Source: Armatimonadota bacterium | Lineage (GTDB): Bacteria > Armatimonadota > Fimbriimonadia > Fimbriimonadales > Fimbriimonadaceae | Length of the DNA stretch: 64,000 bases | Assembly (NCBI GenBank): GCA_037138755.1 | Contig: JBAXHT010000001.1 | Location: 529,805-593,804, forward strand | Reading direction: 5' to 3' | Made by a program: the position numbers and the translations under genes | Notes under the pieces: generated by a model | Database searches by the model: none | What the model was told of the DNA's origin: nothing | What the model saw: only the letters and a program-made list of their open reading frames with translations | Part shown: positions 42,341 through 52,700 of the stretch, piece by piece | Layout of the letters: each line of letters opens with the position of its first letter | Numbering within the stretch: position 1 is the first letter of the stretch

Positions 42341-43407
42341 AGCGAAATCAGCGCGTTCTCCCGGACTTCGGCTGGGACCTTGACTTGGTTGAGGACGTTG
42401 CCCTCGACCAGGTTCTCCAGAATCCAAAGCAGGAAACTTGGGTGGATCCGGTACATCGTCGCGCAGGGACAAATCTCTGGATCAAGGCAGAGGATCTCCT
42501 TGTCGGGCATCTCTTTCGCGAGGCGCGAAACGAGGTTGATCTCGGTCCCCACCGCCCACTTCGTTCCGCTGGGAGCTCTGGTGATTGAATCAAGAATGAA
42601 CTCGGTCGATCCGTTGCTGTCCGCCGCTTCAACAACTTCCAGTTCGCACTCAGGGTGAACGATGACGTGAACGCCCGGATGATCCCTCCGAGCCTTCTCG
42701 ATTTGCTCAACAGTGAACCGCTTATGGACCGAACAGTGACCTTTCCAGAGAATGAACTTCGCTTGCTGGATCGCTTCTGGGGTGTTGCCACCCATTGGCT
42801 TGAACGGATCCCAAAGCACCATCTCGTCGGGCGAGTACCCGAGCTTCACGCCCGTGTTCCGCCCAAGGTGCTGGTCGGGGAAGAAGAACATCTTGGTTCC
42901 TTGCTCAAGTGCCCATTTCACGGCAGTCGGCGCATTTGTGCTCGTGCAAACCGTGCCTTCATGCTCTCCGACGAACGCCTTAAGATTCGCCGCCGAGTTG
43001 ATGTAGGTGACCGGAATCACCTTCTCGTCGGCACCGATGACTGAGTGGATCTGTTTCCAAGCCGCACGAACCTGGAACAGATTCGCCATGTCCGCCATGC
43101 TGCATCCTGCCGCCAGGTTTGGTAGGATCACAACTTTGTCTTCAGGAGTCAGAATATCAGCGCTCTCCGCCATGAAGTGAACGCCACAGAACACGATGTA
43201 CTCAGCGTCGGGTGCGGCGGCGGCGAGCTTCGCCAGCTTGTAGCTATCGCCACGAAAATCCGCATGCTCGATGATCTCGTCGCGCTGGTAGTGATGCCCA
43301 AGAATCACCAGCCGCTTTCCCATCGCAGCTCGAGCGGCGTTGATTCGAGTCCGCAACTCGTCGTCGCTCAGATTGGTGTAGTCGGGGGGAAGCGGCGGTT
43401 GGTACAT
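42313..43407 (-). CDS. nadA: quinolinate synthase
   Basis: NadA condenses iminoaspartate with dihydroxyacetone phosphate to quinolinate for NAD synthesis, using a [4Fe-4S] cluster. The 364-residue protein shows GHHYQRDEIIEHAD, VFCGVHFMAES with Cys74, HPECELEV, and LDPEICPCATMYRI. The C-terminal cluster cysteine lies in the last motif. nadB and nadC are not in the window. It shares its 3' end with lon on the opposite strand. Confidence 0.95.
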   Translation of the reverse strand: MYQPPLPPDYTNLSDDELRTRINAARAAMGKRLVILGHHYQRDEIIEHADFRGDSYKLAKLAAAAPDAEYIVFCGVHFMAESADILTPEDKVVILPNLAAGCSMADMANLFQVRAAWKQIHSVIGADEKVIPVTYINSAANLKAFVGEHEGTVCTSTNAPTAVKWALEQGTKMFFFPDQHLGRNTGVKLGYSPDEMVLWDPFKPMGGNTPEAIQQAKFILWKGHCSVHKRFTVEQIEKARRDHPGVHVIVHPECELEVVEAADSNGSTEFILDSITRAPSGTKWAVGTEINLVSRLAKEMPDKEILCLDPEICPCATMYRIHPSFLLWILENLVEGNVLNQVKVPAEVRENALISLQRMLTVCA

Positions 43408-43426
43408 CTACTTCTTTCTACGTCCG

Positions 43427-44815
43427 TTACTTGATCGCAATCTTCGCGGTCAGTAGTGTTCCTCGGCAAAACGCTTGAAGCGTCACTGGTCCTTTCTCCA
43501 GCCCTGTGATCTGCCCGCCTTGGTCGATCCAAGCTGCGCCCTGAAGACTCCAAAGGACCTCGATGTTCGGGACCTCTTTCCCGGTGCCGTCAACGACTCG
43601 AGCTTGGGCTTTTCCATCGACGATCAACGGACCGACGATCTGAAACTTCATCTTGGTGTCAATCACCGGAAGTTTCGGTCCGTAAAACGCGACTCCGTTT
43701 GCGACGGGCCGTTCGCCCGTCTTATCGCTGGGACGATTCAGGTTCAGACCAAGGACATTCATTGTCGTTGAACCGCCCCCATCCAGGTTCAGCGCATCGC
43801 GGCAACCGAGTTCTTTCATGATTTCCGCGGCTTCACTCAGGGTTGCACCGACGCTCATCTTTTGGCGTCCATCGATCGCGACGAACACCAGATCGCCATC
43901 GCCCGTTCTACCAACCGCCGTTCGTGGGTGGCGAACATTGGCAAAATCCGTCCCGAATCCTTCGTTCTCGGCATCCACATAGATGTTGCCGTCTCGCATC
44001 AGAAGCGAACCACCACTCACGACATTCTCTATCTTCTCCCAATCAAAACCGGCTGTCGACAGTTTGATGGTCAGCCGTTGTCCTGGCTGGAGATCTGCCA
44101 ATTGCTCGATCTTCGATCCATGAGCAACCAGAGTGAACTTTCCGTCATTGAGCGGCATGTTCGCCGCATCGGCTGAGGCGCTAACAACCGTAGCTCCAAT
44201 TTGGGTAGAAGGGGAAATCCTTGAACCGTCGACTTTCAGAACCACGGTCAAGCAGGGTGATTTGGACTTAGAAATCCCGGCGTCCGGTGTGTTCAGAGTC
44301 ACTTTGTTCTCCGGGCACTCTTGGTTGAACCCGTCGATGATGATCGGCGAACCACCCTCAGGAGTGACCGAGCCACTGAAACGCGCAAATCCGAAAACTG
44401 AGTTCGTCGGCCCCCACGCAAACACTGCTCGCCGTGGGTTCGGAAGGCTCAAGAATGTCCCTCGCCGAACCATCAACCCGAGTGGGTCACCTTGTGCCGG
44501 ATTGACCGAGAAAAAGTCTGCGTTAATCGCCGCAATGGCGCCCGTCTCCTCAACGATTCCGCTGACCTTGCCGAGTCCATTTGAGTTGGGCTCAAAAACC
44601 GTCTTCCCGGCAAGTTCCGGCAAGAAGGAAATCACCGGATTCTGACCGATCACCCTAAGCGAGTGAATCATGCGCGGCGGATCGAGTTGAATTTCTTCGC
44701 GGTAGATGAGGCCTGGGGCGATAGGTTTTTCCCAAACCTGGCTTCGCGCCGACTGAAATGAACTCGCGGTCAACCAGACCGGCACCAGGAAAATGAGACC
44801 TAATCTTGCTCGCAT
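43427..44815 (-). CDS. exported phosphodiester glycosidase-family protein (NAGPA-like)
   Basis: A 462-residue secreted protein: N-terminal signal region (LGLIFLVPVWLTASSF) and a NAGPA domain from about residue 60 to 370. The conserved ending NLDGGGSTTMNVLGL and AINADFF near residue 96 mark the family of N-acetylglucosamine-1-phosphodiester glycosidases and cell-wall/exopolysaccharide proteins. After it comes a 90-residue Ig-like tail. Its start overlaps the LD-carboxypeptidase gene by 16 bases, suggesting a shared role in cell-wall or surface glycan turnover. Confidence 0.88.
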   Translation of the reverse strand: MRARLGLIFLVPVWLTASSFQSARSQVWEKPIAPGLIYREEIQLDPPRMIHSLRVIGQNPVISFLPELAGKTVFEPNSNGLGKVSGIVEETGAIAAINADFFSVNPAQGDPLGLMVRRGTFLSLPNPRRAVFAWGPTNSVFGFARFSGSVTPEGGSPIIIDGFNQECPENKVTLNTPDAGISKSKSPCLTVVLKVDGSRISPSTQIGATVVSASADAANMPLNDGKFTLVAHGSKIEQLADLQPGQRLTIKLSTAGFDWEKIENVVSGGSLLMRDGNIYVDAENEGFGTDFANVRHPRTAVGRTGDGDLVFVAIDGRQKMSVGATLSEAAEIMKELGCRDALNLDGGGSTTMNVLGLNLNRPSDKTGERPVANGVAFYGPKLPVIDTKMKFQIVGPLIVDGKAQARVVDGTGKEVPNIEVLWSLQGAAWIDQGGQITGLEKGPVTLQAFCRGTLLTAKIAIK

Positions 44816-45723
44816 AGCGACTCCGTATACTTCAATGTACCAAGGTTGGCATCCATTTCGGCTCGAATCCCCAGCGGAAGCGACAACATCTGCTTCGCAT
44901 GGCCGAACGGAAAATCAATCATCGTCGGAATCCCGAGCCTCGATAGCCTTTCTCCGACAATTTCTCGCCAGGGCCTCGCACCGATCGTCTTGTCCGCCCG
45001 CTCGTCGGACCTTGTCATCTCTCCGATAACGATCCCCGACGCTCCCTGGATTGAGCCCGAGTTGATGAGGTGAGTCAGCATCGCATCGATTCGGTGAGGA
45101 GCTTCATCCACGTCTTCCAGCAAGACGATTTTGCCGTCCATGTGCAGCTGTTCAGGAGTGCCGATCAGATCGCTCAGCAGAATCAAGCATCCGCCCCCGA
45201 CGACTCCACTCGCCCGGCCAGGAACCAGAGTGCTGCCGAACGGAGCCGCGTCTGGGATCGGATCGCCTCCACTCAGGGCAGCTCGAAGCGATTCATAAAC
45301 CCACTCCTCTCTATCCGTATGAAGGGTCAGAGCCATCGGCGCATGCAGAGTCGGCAAACCGCGTCGGTTCAGTGCAGCATGAAGAACCGTAATATCCGAA
45401 AACCCGCTGAACAGCTTCCTCGATGCCGCCATCCGGTCGAGATCAAGAAACGGCATGAGACGCGAGCATCCATAGCCGCCCCTCGAACAGAAAACTGCTT
45501 GCGTCTCGGGATCATCGAAAGCATCCTGCAAGTCCTTCGCTCGGTCCTCATCTGATCCTGCCAGGTAGTCCGCCGCCGCGTAAACATGAGGAGTCAGCTT
45601 CAACTTGTAACCCGCCTTCTCTAAGATCGCGAACCCCTTCGCGGTCTGCTCAGGACTCAACGGCGACGCCGGAGAAACAATGCTGATCGTATCCCCCGGG
45701 CGTAAGGCTTTCGGCTTTGGCAT
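44800..45723 (-). CDS. LD-carboxypeptidase (S66 family)
   Basis: A 307-residue S66-family peptidase that trims the terminal D-Ala from murein tetrapeptides during cell-wall recycling. Visible: CSRGGYGCSRLMP, FSGFSDITVLHAAL with the candidate nucleophile Ser, the Glu in LLEDVDEAPHRID, and the His in FPFGHAKQMLSLPLG. No signal peptide is present, as usual for the cytosolic form. It lies next to the NAGPA-like gene. Microcin-resistance (MccF) relatives share the fold, so the substrate is not certain. Confidence 0.9.
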   Translation of the reverse strand: MPKPKALRPGDTISIVSPASPLSPEQTAKGFAILEKAGYKLKLTPHVYAAADYLAGSDEDRAKDLQDAFDDPETQAVFCSRGGYGCSRLMPFLDLDRMAASRKLFSGFSDITVLHAALNRRGLPTLHAPMALTLHTDREEWVYESLRAALSGGDPIPDAAPFGSTLVPGRASGVVGGGCLILLSDLIGTPEQLHMDGKIVLLEDVDEAPHRIDAMLTHLINSGSIQGASGIVIGEMTRSDERADKTIGARPWREIVGERLSRLGIPTMIDFPFGHAKQMLSLPLGIRAEMDANLGTLKYTESLCEQD

Positions 45724-45745
45724 CGAAGCGAAAAGAATACCGAGT

Positions 45746-46357
45746 CTACAGGTAAGTCATCACGGCAAAGTGGCAAGCCGCCCCAACGAGCACAAACACA
45801 TGCCAGAGCTCGTGAAAACTAAACTTCCCCGGCCAGAGCTTGGGTCGCTTGGAGGCGTACACCACGGTCCCGATGGTGTACGAAAGGCCACCGGCGAACA
45901 TCCAAATCACCGCAACCGTGCTGATCTTCGGAATCAGAATTCCGATGAACGGCAACATCATCCACCCCATCACCAAGTACAAAACCAGCCGGAGCCAGGT
46001 CGGCGGCTTATCCATCAGAATCGTCGTCGTCACCCCAATCGCACACAGAACGCATTGAACCACTACCACCCCGACCCCCAACGCCCCGCCAATTCCAAGC
46101 AGCGCAACGGGGAAGTAAGTGCCCGCAATCATGCAGTAAATCGCCGCATGATCCATCTTCTGCAAACCAGGCTTTGCCACCTTGGTCCAGTGGTAAATCG
46201 CGCTGGAAATGAACAAGAAAGCAGTCCCAAACCCATACACGAGATACGCCGGAGCCGATGGGACACCGTTCTTGAAAATCAGATAGGCGAGCCCAAGCAC
46301 CGCCAAAATCGCTCCAGCTAGGTGCGAAAAAGCATTAAACGGCTCGCGAACTCTCAC
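45746..46357 (-). CDS. hemolysin III / PAQR-family membrane protein
   Basis: A 203-residue protein with seven membrane segments. Marker residues of the PAQR/TrhA family are present: AIYHWTK, KMDHAAIYCMIAGTYFPV, and the final FSFHELWHVFVLVGAACHF; these His and Asp would bind zinc. Bacterial members are linked to membrane energetics and fluidity; the 'hemolysin' name is historical. It starts at GTG and lies 23 bases upstream of the LD-carboxypeptidase gene. Confidence 0.92.
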   Translation of the reverse strand: MRVREPFNAFSHLAGAILAVLGLAYLIFKNGVPSAPAYLVYGFGTAFLFISSAIYHWTKVAKPGLQKMDHAAIYCMIAGTYFPVALLGIGGALGVGVVVVQCVLCAIGVTTTILMDKPPTWLRLVLYLVMGWMMLPFIGILIPKISTVAVIWMFAGGLSYTIGTVVYASKRPKLWPGKFSFHELWHVFVLVGAACHFAVMTYL

Positions 46358-46392
46358 TCCTCGAATGTACCTTGGTTCAAACTAGAAGCGTA

Positions 46393-47025
46393 GTGGCGAG
46401 TTTCGACGTGGTTGACCTTGGGAGAATGAGCTACACCGAAGCGTTCGAGGTGCAAAATCGCTACGTGGCCGAGGTTCAAGGTGGACGAGGAGATGTTCTT
46501 CTGCTGGTGGAACACCCGCCTGTGCTCACCTTGGGCGCAAGTTTTCACGCAGAAAATCTGCTCTACCCCAGAGACTTTTATGCCGAAAGAGGCATCGATA
46601 TTCAGCCGACGGACCGTGGCGGAGACGTCACCTATCATGCCCCCGGTCAACTCGTTGCGTATCCCATCTTCAACGTCGCACAACGCGGCAAGGACCTGCA
46701 TCTCTGGATGCGCCAACTCGAAGAATCCGTCATCCGAGGACTGTCCAAGATCAACCTCGAAGGCGAGCGACTCGATGTGAATTCCGGAGTCTGGATCAAC
46801 GAGAAAAAGGTCTGCGCCATCGGCATCAAGCTCAAAAAGTGGGTCTCAATGCACGGAATTGCCGTCAACTGCAACATCGATCTGGAACCCTTCACTTGGT
46901 TCGTCCCCTGCGGAATCCGAACCCACGGCGTGACCTCAATCTGCCAAGAACTCGGCAAACCATTCACCACCGAAGAATTCAAACCCCACCTAATCCAAGG
47001 CTTCCACGAGGTCTTCGATGCTTGA
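46393..47025 (+). CDS. lipB: octanoyl-ACP:protein N-octanoyltransferase
   Basis: LipB moves octanoate from ACP to lipoyl domains, the first step of lipoate synthesis. The 210-residue protein has RGGDVTYHAPGQLVAYPI, the catalytic Lys139 (KKVCAIGIK) and Cys173 (FVPCGI), and WVSMHGIAVNCN. The GTG at 46393 was chosen; a TTG seven codons earlier is possible. Its stop overlaps rnhB by eight bases. lipA is not in the window. Confidence 0.94.
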   Translation: MASFDVVDLGRMSYTEAFEVQNRYVAEVQGGRGDVLLLVEHPPVLTLGASFHAENLLYPRDFYAERGIDIQPTDRGGDVTYHAPGQLVAYPIFNVAQRGKDLHLWMRQLEESVIRGLSKINLEGERLDVNSGVWINEKKVCAIGIKLKKWVSMHGIAVNCNIDLEPFTWFVPCGIRTHGVTSICQELGKPFTTEEFKPHLIQGFHEVFDA

Positions 47026-47602
47026 TCGCCGCCCCGGTTGGGCAGGGGCCGACGAAGCTGGTCGTGGGCCCCTCGCGGGTCCGGTGGTGGCCGCCGCCGT
47101 CATTCTTCCTGAACAGTTCAACATCCAGGGCCTTAACGACTCCAAAAAACTCGACCCAACCAAACGCGAACTCCTAGAAACCAGGATTCGCGAAGGCGCA
47201 ACCTTCCACATCGAGTTCGCTTGGCCCGACGAAATCGAACAGAAGAACATCCTCCACGCCTCTCTCGCAGCTATGAGCCGAGCCATCCTCTCCCTTAAAA
47301 ACCCCCTGGGGGCACTCATAGACGGAAACCAGATCCCGAAGGGACTCAGCATTCCAGTCGAAACCGTCGTCAAAGGCGACGGCAAAATCGCCGAAATCGC
47401 CGCCGCCTCAATTCTCGCCAAGAACGTCCGAGACCGATACATGGTCGAAATCGCCACTGAATTCCCTCAATATGGCTTCGATAAACACTTCGGGTACCCG
47501 ACGCCCGAGCACCTCGAAGCCCTCAGACAACACGGCCCCTGCCCCATCCACCGCCGCTCATTTGCGCCAGTAGCGGCGTTCTACCAAGCCACGCTCTTCT
47601 AA
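47018..47602 (+). CDS. rnhB: ribonuclease HII
   Basis: RNase HII removes ribonucleotides from DNA and RNA primers. The 194-residue protein begins with the active motif GADEAGRGPLAGPV (Asp12, Glu13), and later has LIDGNQIP and VKGDGKIAEIAAASILAKNVRD, completing the acidic site. It overlaps lipB at the start (eight bases) and a convergent gene at the end (four bases). Confidence 0.95.
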   Translation: MLDRRPGWAGADEAGRGPLAGPVVAAAVILPEQFNIQGLNDSKKLDPTKRELLETRIREGATFHIEFAWPDEIEQKNILHASLAAMSRAILSLKNPLGALIDGNQIPKGLSIPVETVVKGDGKIAEIAAASILAKNVRDRYMVEIATEFPQYGFDKHFGYPTPEHLEALRQHGPCPIHRRSFAPVAAFYQATLF

Positions 47603-48924
47603 TCCTTGATCGTCGCGTCCATGCGAAGAAGCTGCCCTTTCCGCAAGCCAAGGAACCGAAGCGAGCGATTGTCGATCCACAGCGGAGCTGCTTTTTCGGG
47701 CTGATCAACAACAAAATCCTCTTTGCCAACAAGCGTCATCTGCAAGGGATTATCCACCGGAATCACCATCACCCTTGGCAGATCATTCTTAGTCACATTA
47801 AGAGCAAGGTATTTCCCGTCAGGACTGACCGAAAGAGAAGCGGGCATCGCTTCCTCAACGTTTAGGTCAACCAAACCTTTGCCCTCGAAGAACAGCGAAG
47901 GCTTGGTCTTCTTGCTTTGAAACAGGAGGATGACATTGTTTCCCGACCATGCCGCACCCCGATAGAACTCCCGAGGAGCAACATCAAGCCCAGGGAAATC
48001 TGCATAAGGCACCGCCAGCGCCGGCGACTTTTTGATGAAGAAGTCATCCCCTCGCTTCCCACACAAAACATAGCTCTCGGACCCAGGACGGAAAGAAAAT
48101 CCATTCTGAATATCAAGCTCACGAACGGATCCTGCCGAGGTCGTGTACTTCGAAAACTGCATGTTCCCCTTCGGAGTTACGCCCGTGTATTCACTGCGCA
48201 CGGCCCAAGCTGATCCGCTGGTGTTGAACACTGGAAGTCCGACTACCTTGCCAAGATAGACGAATCGTTGCCCATTCCAGTCTCCGAAACCCGTGTCCGC
48301 TGGAGCGCTTGAATTGAACTGCACGTCAAGATGAACGCTCAAAAAATTCAATCCACCGGGCGCAGGGAAACAGTTCAAGGTCCTTGCCCGGGGCACGGCC
48401 GGGGTGTTTCCCTGCATTAAGAACTCAGGAGGATTGTCGGCGGCATCCTTTGGCAATGCCGTGAAGATGAACGAGAATCCTTTGCCGTCGGTGCTAAATG
48501 CCGAACGAACAAGTCTTGGCATCCATTCGGTCTTGAACTCGTTTGTGCAAAGCCGCACTCCAGGTTTACCTCGTTCGGTCCAGGCAATCGGTCCGGAATC
48601 GCCGAGGCGGAGTACCCGAGTGACCTCGTACTCGGTTTTGACATACTCGCCGTTCAAGTACATCTCGCCCCCCTGTTGGTTATCGCGCATCGCGGCAAAC
48701 GCAAACGACCGAGAGTCGCCACTAAACACCGGAGGTGCGGTCGCAACAAACGGACCGAACCGTTTTCCGTCCAATAACGCATATTTCTTGTCCGCCGAAG
48801 TACACGCCACTCTAGATCGATCCGGACTGACGACCAGACTGGATAAGTCCACCTTTTTGGCGTCCAACTTCAAAAGGACAGTTTCTTTAAGGTCAATTTG
48901 TGGCGCGAAAGGAAAGACTAACAT
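47599..48924 (-). CDS. beta-propeller-like protein of unknown function
   Basis: A 441-residue protein with repeated blade-like units: VVSPDRSRVACTSADKKYALL, PVFSGDSRSFAFAAMRDN, LSVSPDGKYLALNVTKND. This is the pattern of WD40/PD40 (TolB-like) propellers. There is no convincing signal peptide, only a short hydrophobic start (MLVFPFAPQ). Function is unknown; a binding or scaffold role is likely. Its ATG lies only 16 bases from the divergent yraN start. Confidence 0.77.
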   Translation of the reverse strand: MLVFPFAPQIDLKETVLLKLDAKKVDLSSLVVSPDRSRVACTSADKKYALLDGKRFGPFVATAPPVFSGDSRSFAFAAMRDNQQGGEMYLNGEYVKTEYEVTRVLRLGDSGPIAWTERGKPGVRLCTNEFKTEWMPRLVRSAFSTDGKGFSFIFTALPKDAADNPPEFLMQGNTPAVPRARTLNCFPAPGGLNFLSVHLDVQFNSSAPADTGFGDWNGQRFVYLGKVVGLPVFNTSGSAWAVRSEYTGVTPKGNMQFSKYTTSAGSVRELDIQNGFSFRPGSESYVLCGKRGDDFFIKKSPALAVPYADFPGLDVAPREFYRGAAWSGNNVILLFQSKKTKPSLFFEGKGLVDLNVEEAMPASLSVSPDGKYLALNVTKNDLPRVMVIPVDNPLQMTLVGKEDFVVDQPEKAAPLWIDNRSLRFLGLRKGQLLRMDATIKD

Positions 48925-48940
48925 CGTTCAGAATGGTGTC

Positions 48941-49273
48941 GTGAGTGGCAATCGGGTTCCGAAAGGTCGCGAGTACGAGATGCTGGCGGTGGAATTCCTC
49001 CGTGCCAAGGGCTTTACCATTGTCACACGAAATTACACGATTCGGGGTGGAGAAATCGACATCGTCGCCCTGGATGGCGAAGAATTAGTCTTCGTAGAAG
49101 TCCGCTGGAGGGCGGACGATCAGGCCGAATGGTCGATTACCGAAGAAAAGCTGGATGCAATTCGCCGCGTCGCTACTGCGTATCTTTCTGAGATGCCCGA
49201 GGAGCGGGAGTTCCGATTCGACTTCATCGCAATCGGTCCCAGCGGGCTGAGGCATACCGAGCGATTTCTATGA
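48941..49273 (+). CDS. YraN/UPF0102 nuclease-like protein
   Basis: A 110-residue PD-(D/E)xK fold protein. GGEIDIVALDGEELVFVEVRWR (about residues 31-52) carries the Asp and Glu of the putative active site, in the layout of the UPF0102 family often found next to rnhB. A Holliday-junction-type nuclease role has been suggested for the family. The open frame is much longer upstream, but that part is the antisense of the propeller gene; GTG at 48941 fits the family length. Its stop overlaps the next gene by four bases. Confidence 0.87.
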   Translation: MSGNRVPKGREYEMLAVEFLRAKGFTIVTRNYTIRGGEIDIVALDGEELVFVEVRWRADDQAEWSITEEKLDAIRRVATAYLSEMPEEREFRFDFIAIGPSGLRHTERFL

Positions 49274-49704
49274 TCAACCTCATTTTTGAGACCCGAATGC
49301 CATGCTCTCAGCAGAAGCTCTGGGAGTTCCATTCTTCGAGTGAAGCCATCCACCAGTTATGCCCGCCGCTCACCAAAGTGAAGCTCACCGGAGAACTGAA
49401 GGTGATCAACGGGGCAAAACTCCAAGTCACGAGCTGGATACTTGGCGTGCTCCGCCAAGAATGGGCTGTCGAGCTTTCCAACGTCAATCCGCCAACCGGA
49501 TTCACCGACCGCGCGAGCAAGTCCCCGTTTAAACAGTGGAGCCACAATCACATCTTTGCAGGCGATGACAACGGTTCTACACTCCGCGACGAACTTTTCT
49601 TTACCGCCCATGGAGGCACAATTGGTCGACTTGTCTCAATTGTGGTCCTGACAATCCTGTTCAAATACCGTCACAGCCGCACAAAAGCTCTCGTGAAGCG
49701 GTAA
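49270..49704 (+). CDS. SRPBCC-fold ligand-binding protein
   Basis: A 144-residue protein with the SRPBCC layout: first strand and helix LIFETRMPCSQQKLWEFHSS, central sheet, and a C-terminal helix with a hydrophobic stretch (LVSIVVLTILFKYRH). Similar proteins occur beside cell-division or nuclease genes, but the ligand is unknown. It overlaps yraN by four bases and precedes the caspase gene by nine, so the three may form an operon. Confidence 0.78.
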   Translation: MINLIFETRMPCSQQKLWEFHSSSEAIHQLCPPLTKVKLTGELKVINGAKLQVTSWILGVLRQEWAVELSNVNPPTGFTDRASKSPFKQWSHNHIFAGDDNGSTLRDELFFTAHGGTIGRLVSIVVLTILFKYRHSRTKALVKR

Positions 49705-49713
49705 ACCGCACAA

Positions 49714-52700
49714 GTGCGTCAGAAACAGGTGCGTTGGCTTCTTTTCGCGATCCTCACCTGGGTCGCCACACTCGGCTTGGCCCAAGCCCCCACGCCGGGT
49801 CGCGAACTTCCGCTGGTTCAACCCCACCGTCGTGCCCTGATCATCGGAGCCGCCGATTATCAACATCTTTCAAAGCTCAACTATCCAGGGTCAGACGCCA
49901 GACGTTTCCGCGAAGAACTGATCTCCAGCTACCGATTCACTCCTGATTCGATCCAACTCATTTCTAACGAGCCCGAAGCGAACGCCAAACCAACGTCTGA
50001 GGGCATTCGCGACTCTCTCGAAAAGCTCCTCAAAGACCCCACTCTGAACAAGGGGGACCTCTTCATCCTGTTTTTCAGCGGGCACGGTATGGGAACCCCA
50101 AAAGGCGACTACCTCTGCCCGGTCGATGCAACGGCCGCCAATATCGAGCAAACCGGTGTTCCGGTTCAGGAGATCGTGGGCAAGTTTGTCAGCGCCGGAC
50201 TCCGAAATGTCCTCGTCATCACCGACGCCTGCCGCGCGGGTGACAAAAATGACTTCGGGACAGAGCTTATCGAGCTCGGCAAGAAGAGCAATATCGCCAT
50301 CCTCCTCGGCTGCGAACCCGGAACCAAATCTTACGAGTCTCCCAAACTCAAAAGCGGAGTCTTTACGCACTTCCTCATCCGCGCCCTGGAAAACAAAACC
50401 CTTCGCAGCTCAATGGGCTCGCTTTGGGCAAGTTCCGTAGCCACGAGCGTCGCAAAAAACGCCTTCGGCTACACCCAACCCGATTACGGCAACAGCGCCC
50501 AAAAACCCACCGCCTGGACCGACGAATCCAAAGACATCCTCCTCGGTGCCTTTCCCAGCGAAATCACGACCAGGTTCAGCCTGAAGGCGATAGAAGAAGA
50601 AGCCGGCAAATCCGACCCCGCAAGATACAGCGACGCTCTCCTCGAGCACGCAACCAACTTCGCCGCCGCCGGAAACTACGAACAAGCCATCCCCGCCCTC
50701 AAGGTCGTCGAGTCCATTTCCCCCGACAACCTCAGCGCAAAGTTTCTCCTCGCGTGCTCCCTCCTCGGTACCGGACGCTACGGCGAATCCGAACGCCTCT
50801 ACCGTGAAATTCGAATCGCAGGGAATGAAACTTATTCCCCCCTCGCCACTCTGTGGACCCCAAGCCGTTCCGTTGCTCCTCTCGATCGAGTTGAAGCCGC
50901 CCAACAACTTGTACGCACCTATGCCCCCTCCGAGGACATTCTGGTCACCGTCTGGGGCTCAATGCGGGCATATGCAAGCGGATCCGAAGTGACCAATTTT
51001 TGCCGATCCATCCTACCCAGTACCGACCCAAACAGCATGATTCACTTCATCCTTAAGGCCGATCTCGCCATCGGTGAGGGAAAAGTGGATGAGGCCATCT
51101 TGGCCTACCAAACCGCTGACCTCTGCCCGCCAACCACGTACGTTAATCGCTATCTGGTCAGGATTCTGCACTCGCGTCTACTCGGTGACCTCGATCGTTA
51201 CGACGCCCTAATATCTCTCCTCAAAGAGCCCTTCGACGCCGGACCGCACCAAGCTACTTGGCTCGCCTCATCCGCCTGGGGTCTTCGCCGGGCTGGAGAT
51301 ATCAAAGGCTCCGTCGAAACCGCCCAACGAGCCGCTAAAACCAAGGGTCTGCTAGGAGACGCCGCCTGCCTGAGCGTCCAAATGGCAGGCGTCGAAGCCG
51401 GATCACTTGCCGCCGACCTCGCCCTACGCCTCAAAGAATCCCCCTTCGACTGGAAACTCCGCTACGCCGCCCTCTTCTCCGAGGCAATGCAAAAGCAGGA
51501 TCCTAATCTGGTCGCAAACGCTTTCACTGAAGTTCAAAAATACTGCGACGACCCCGTCAACCTCCTGCTCCAAGTCTACGAACTCAACGATGCGATCTTC
51601 GAAGACGCCATCGAAAACCATGGCGCAGAAACTTCTGTACGAAGTGACTTCGACAACAGCATCTACAAGCAATGGATCGGCCTGATCGATAAATTTGGCA
51701 CCAGTGAATCCCTCTGGAACAAGCTCGGGATTACCGCCCTTCGCCTCGGCGAAGGGCCACGAATCTTTAACCTGATGCAAACCCTCACCGGCGAATCCGC
51801 TGTTAAAGGCCGCCTTGGAAACCTCTACTACCAAACTCGCTACCTCCTCGCCAACGCCGCCGAAGACATCGACGCTATGCGCCAATGCGTCCTCGCCGCC
51901 GGAGTCATGGAATCCGACCGCATCGACATGAAGTGGTCCTTCGCCGCCCATCTGACGATGGTCGGTCAATACAAGGAAGCCGCCGAACTCACCAAGGGCC
52001 TTCCCGGGGGTTCCTTCATGATCGGTCCCATGCGCGAGGTCGTCCTCGCCGGGTCAAAGTTCAAAAGTGGCGATAAAAACGCCTTCGAGGCGATCCTGAA
52101 AACCGAAGTCGAACACGAAGTCCAAGCCGTAGCCAAGCAAATTGCCGCCGTGATTCTCGCACAAAACGGTCGCGCCAAAGAAGTCGAAAAAATCCTCGCC
52201 GAAGCCAACCCCAACGGAAAAGTCACCAACCAATCCGCCTCCATCCACTGTGTCGCCGAGTACGCCAAGCTGCTCCAGAAGGAAAAACGCACAAAGGAGC
52301 AGGACGACCTCGCCTACCGAAGCTCTACCGCCAATATCGGCAACCCCATCCTCGCCGCAATCCCATTCTCAACTCCCGTTACGGTCCCGGCTGAGCTAGA
52401 CCTCATCTGGGTTGGCGAAGACTTCGCCGACGAAAAGAACCCTACCCACACTCTTCAAATCGATGGTTTCGGTGCCGGATCAGCCACCCTAAAGCTCACT
52501 TCCAAGCCGGACGACACCGTCACCGGAACCCTGCAAATCGACAAAGGCGAAACCTATACGATCACTGGCAAAGTTGACCCCCTCGGCAACCTCCGGGCAA
52601 GCGCGACCACCGGCGGCCAATCCGCACAGCTCCTAGCCAAACTCCTCCCCGCCGCCCGCATCAAAGACCAAGCCCTAGTCCTCCGCCTCCCCAACCACAA

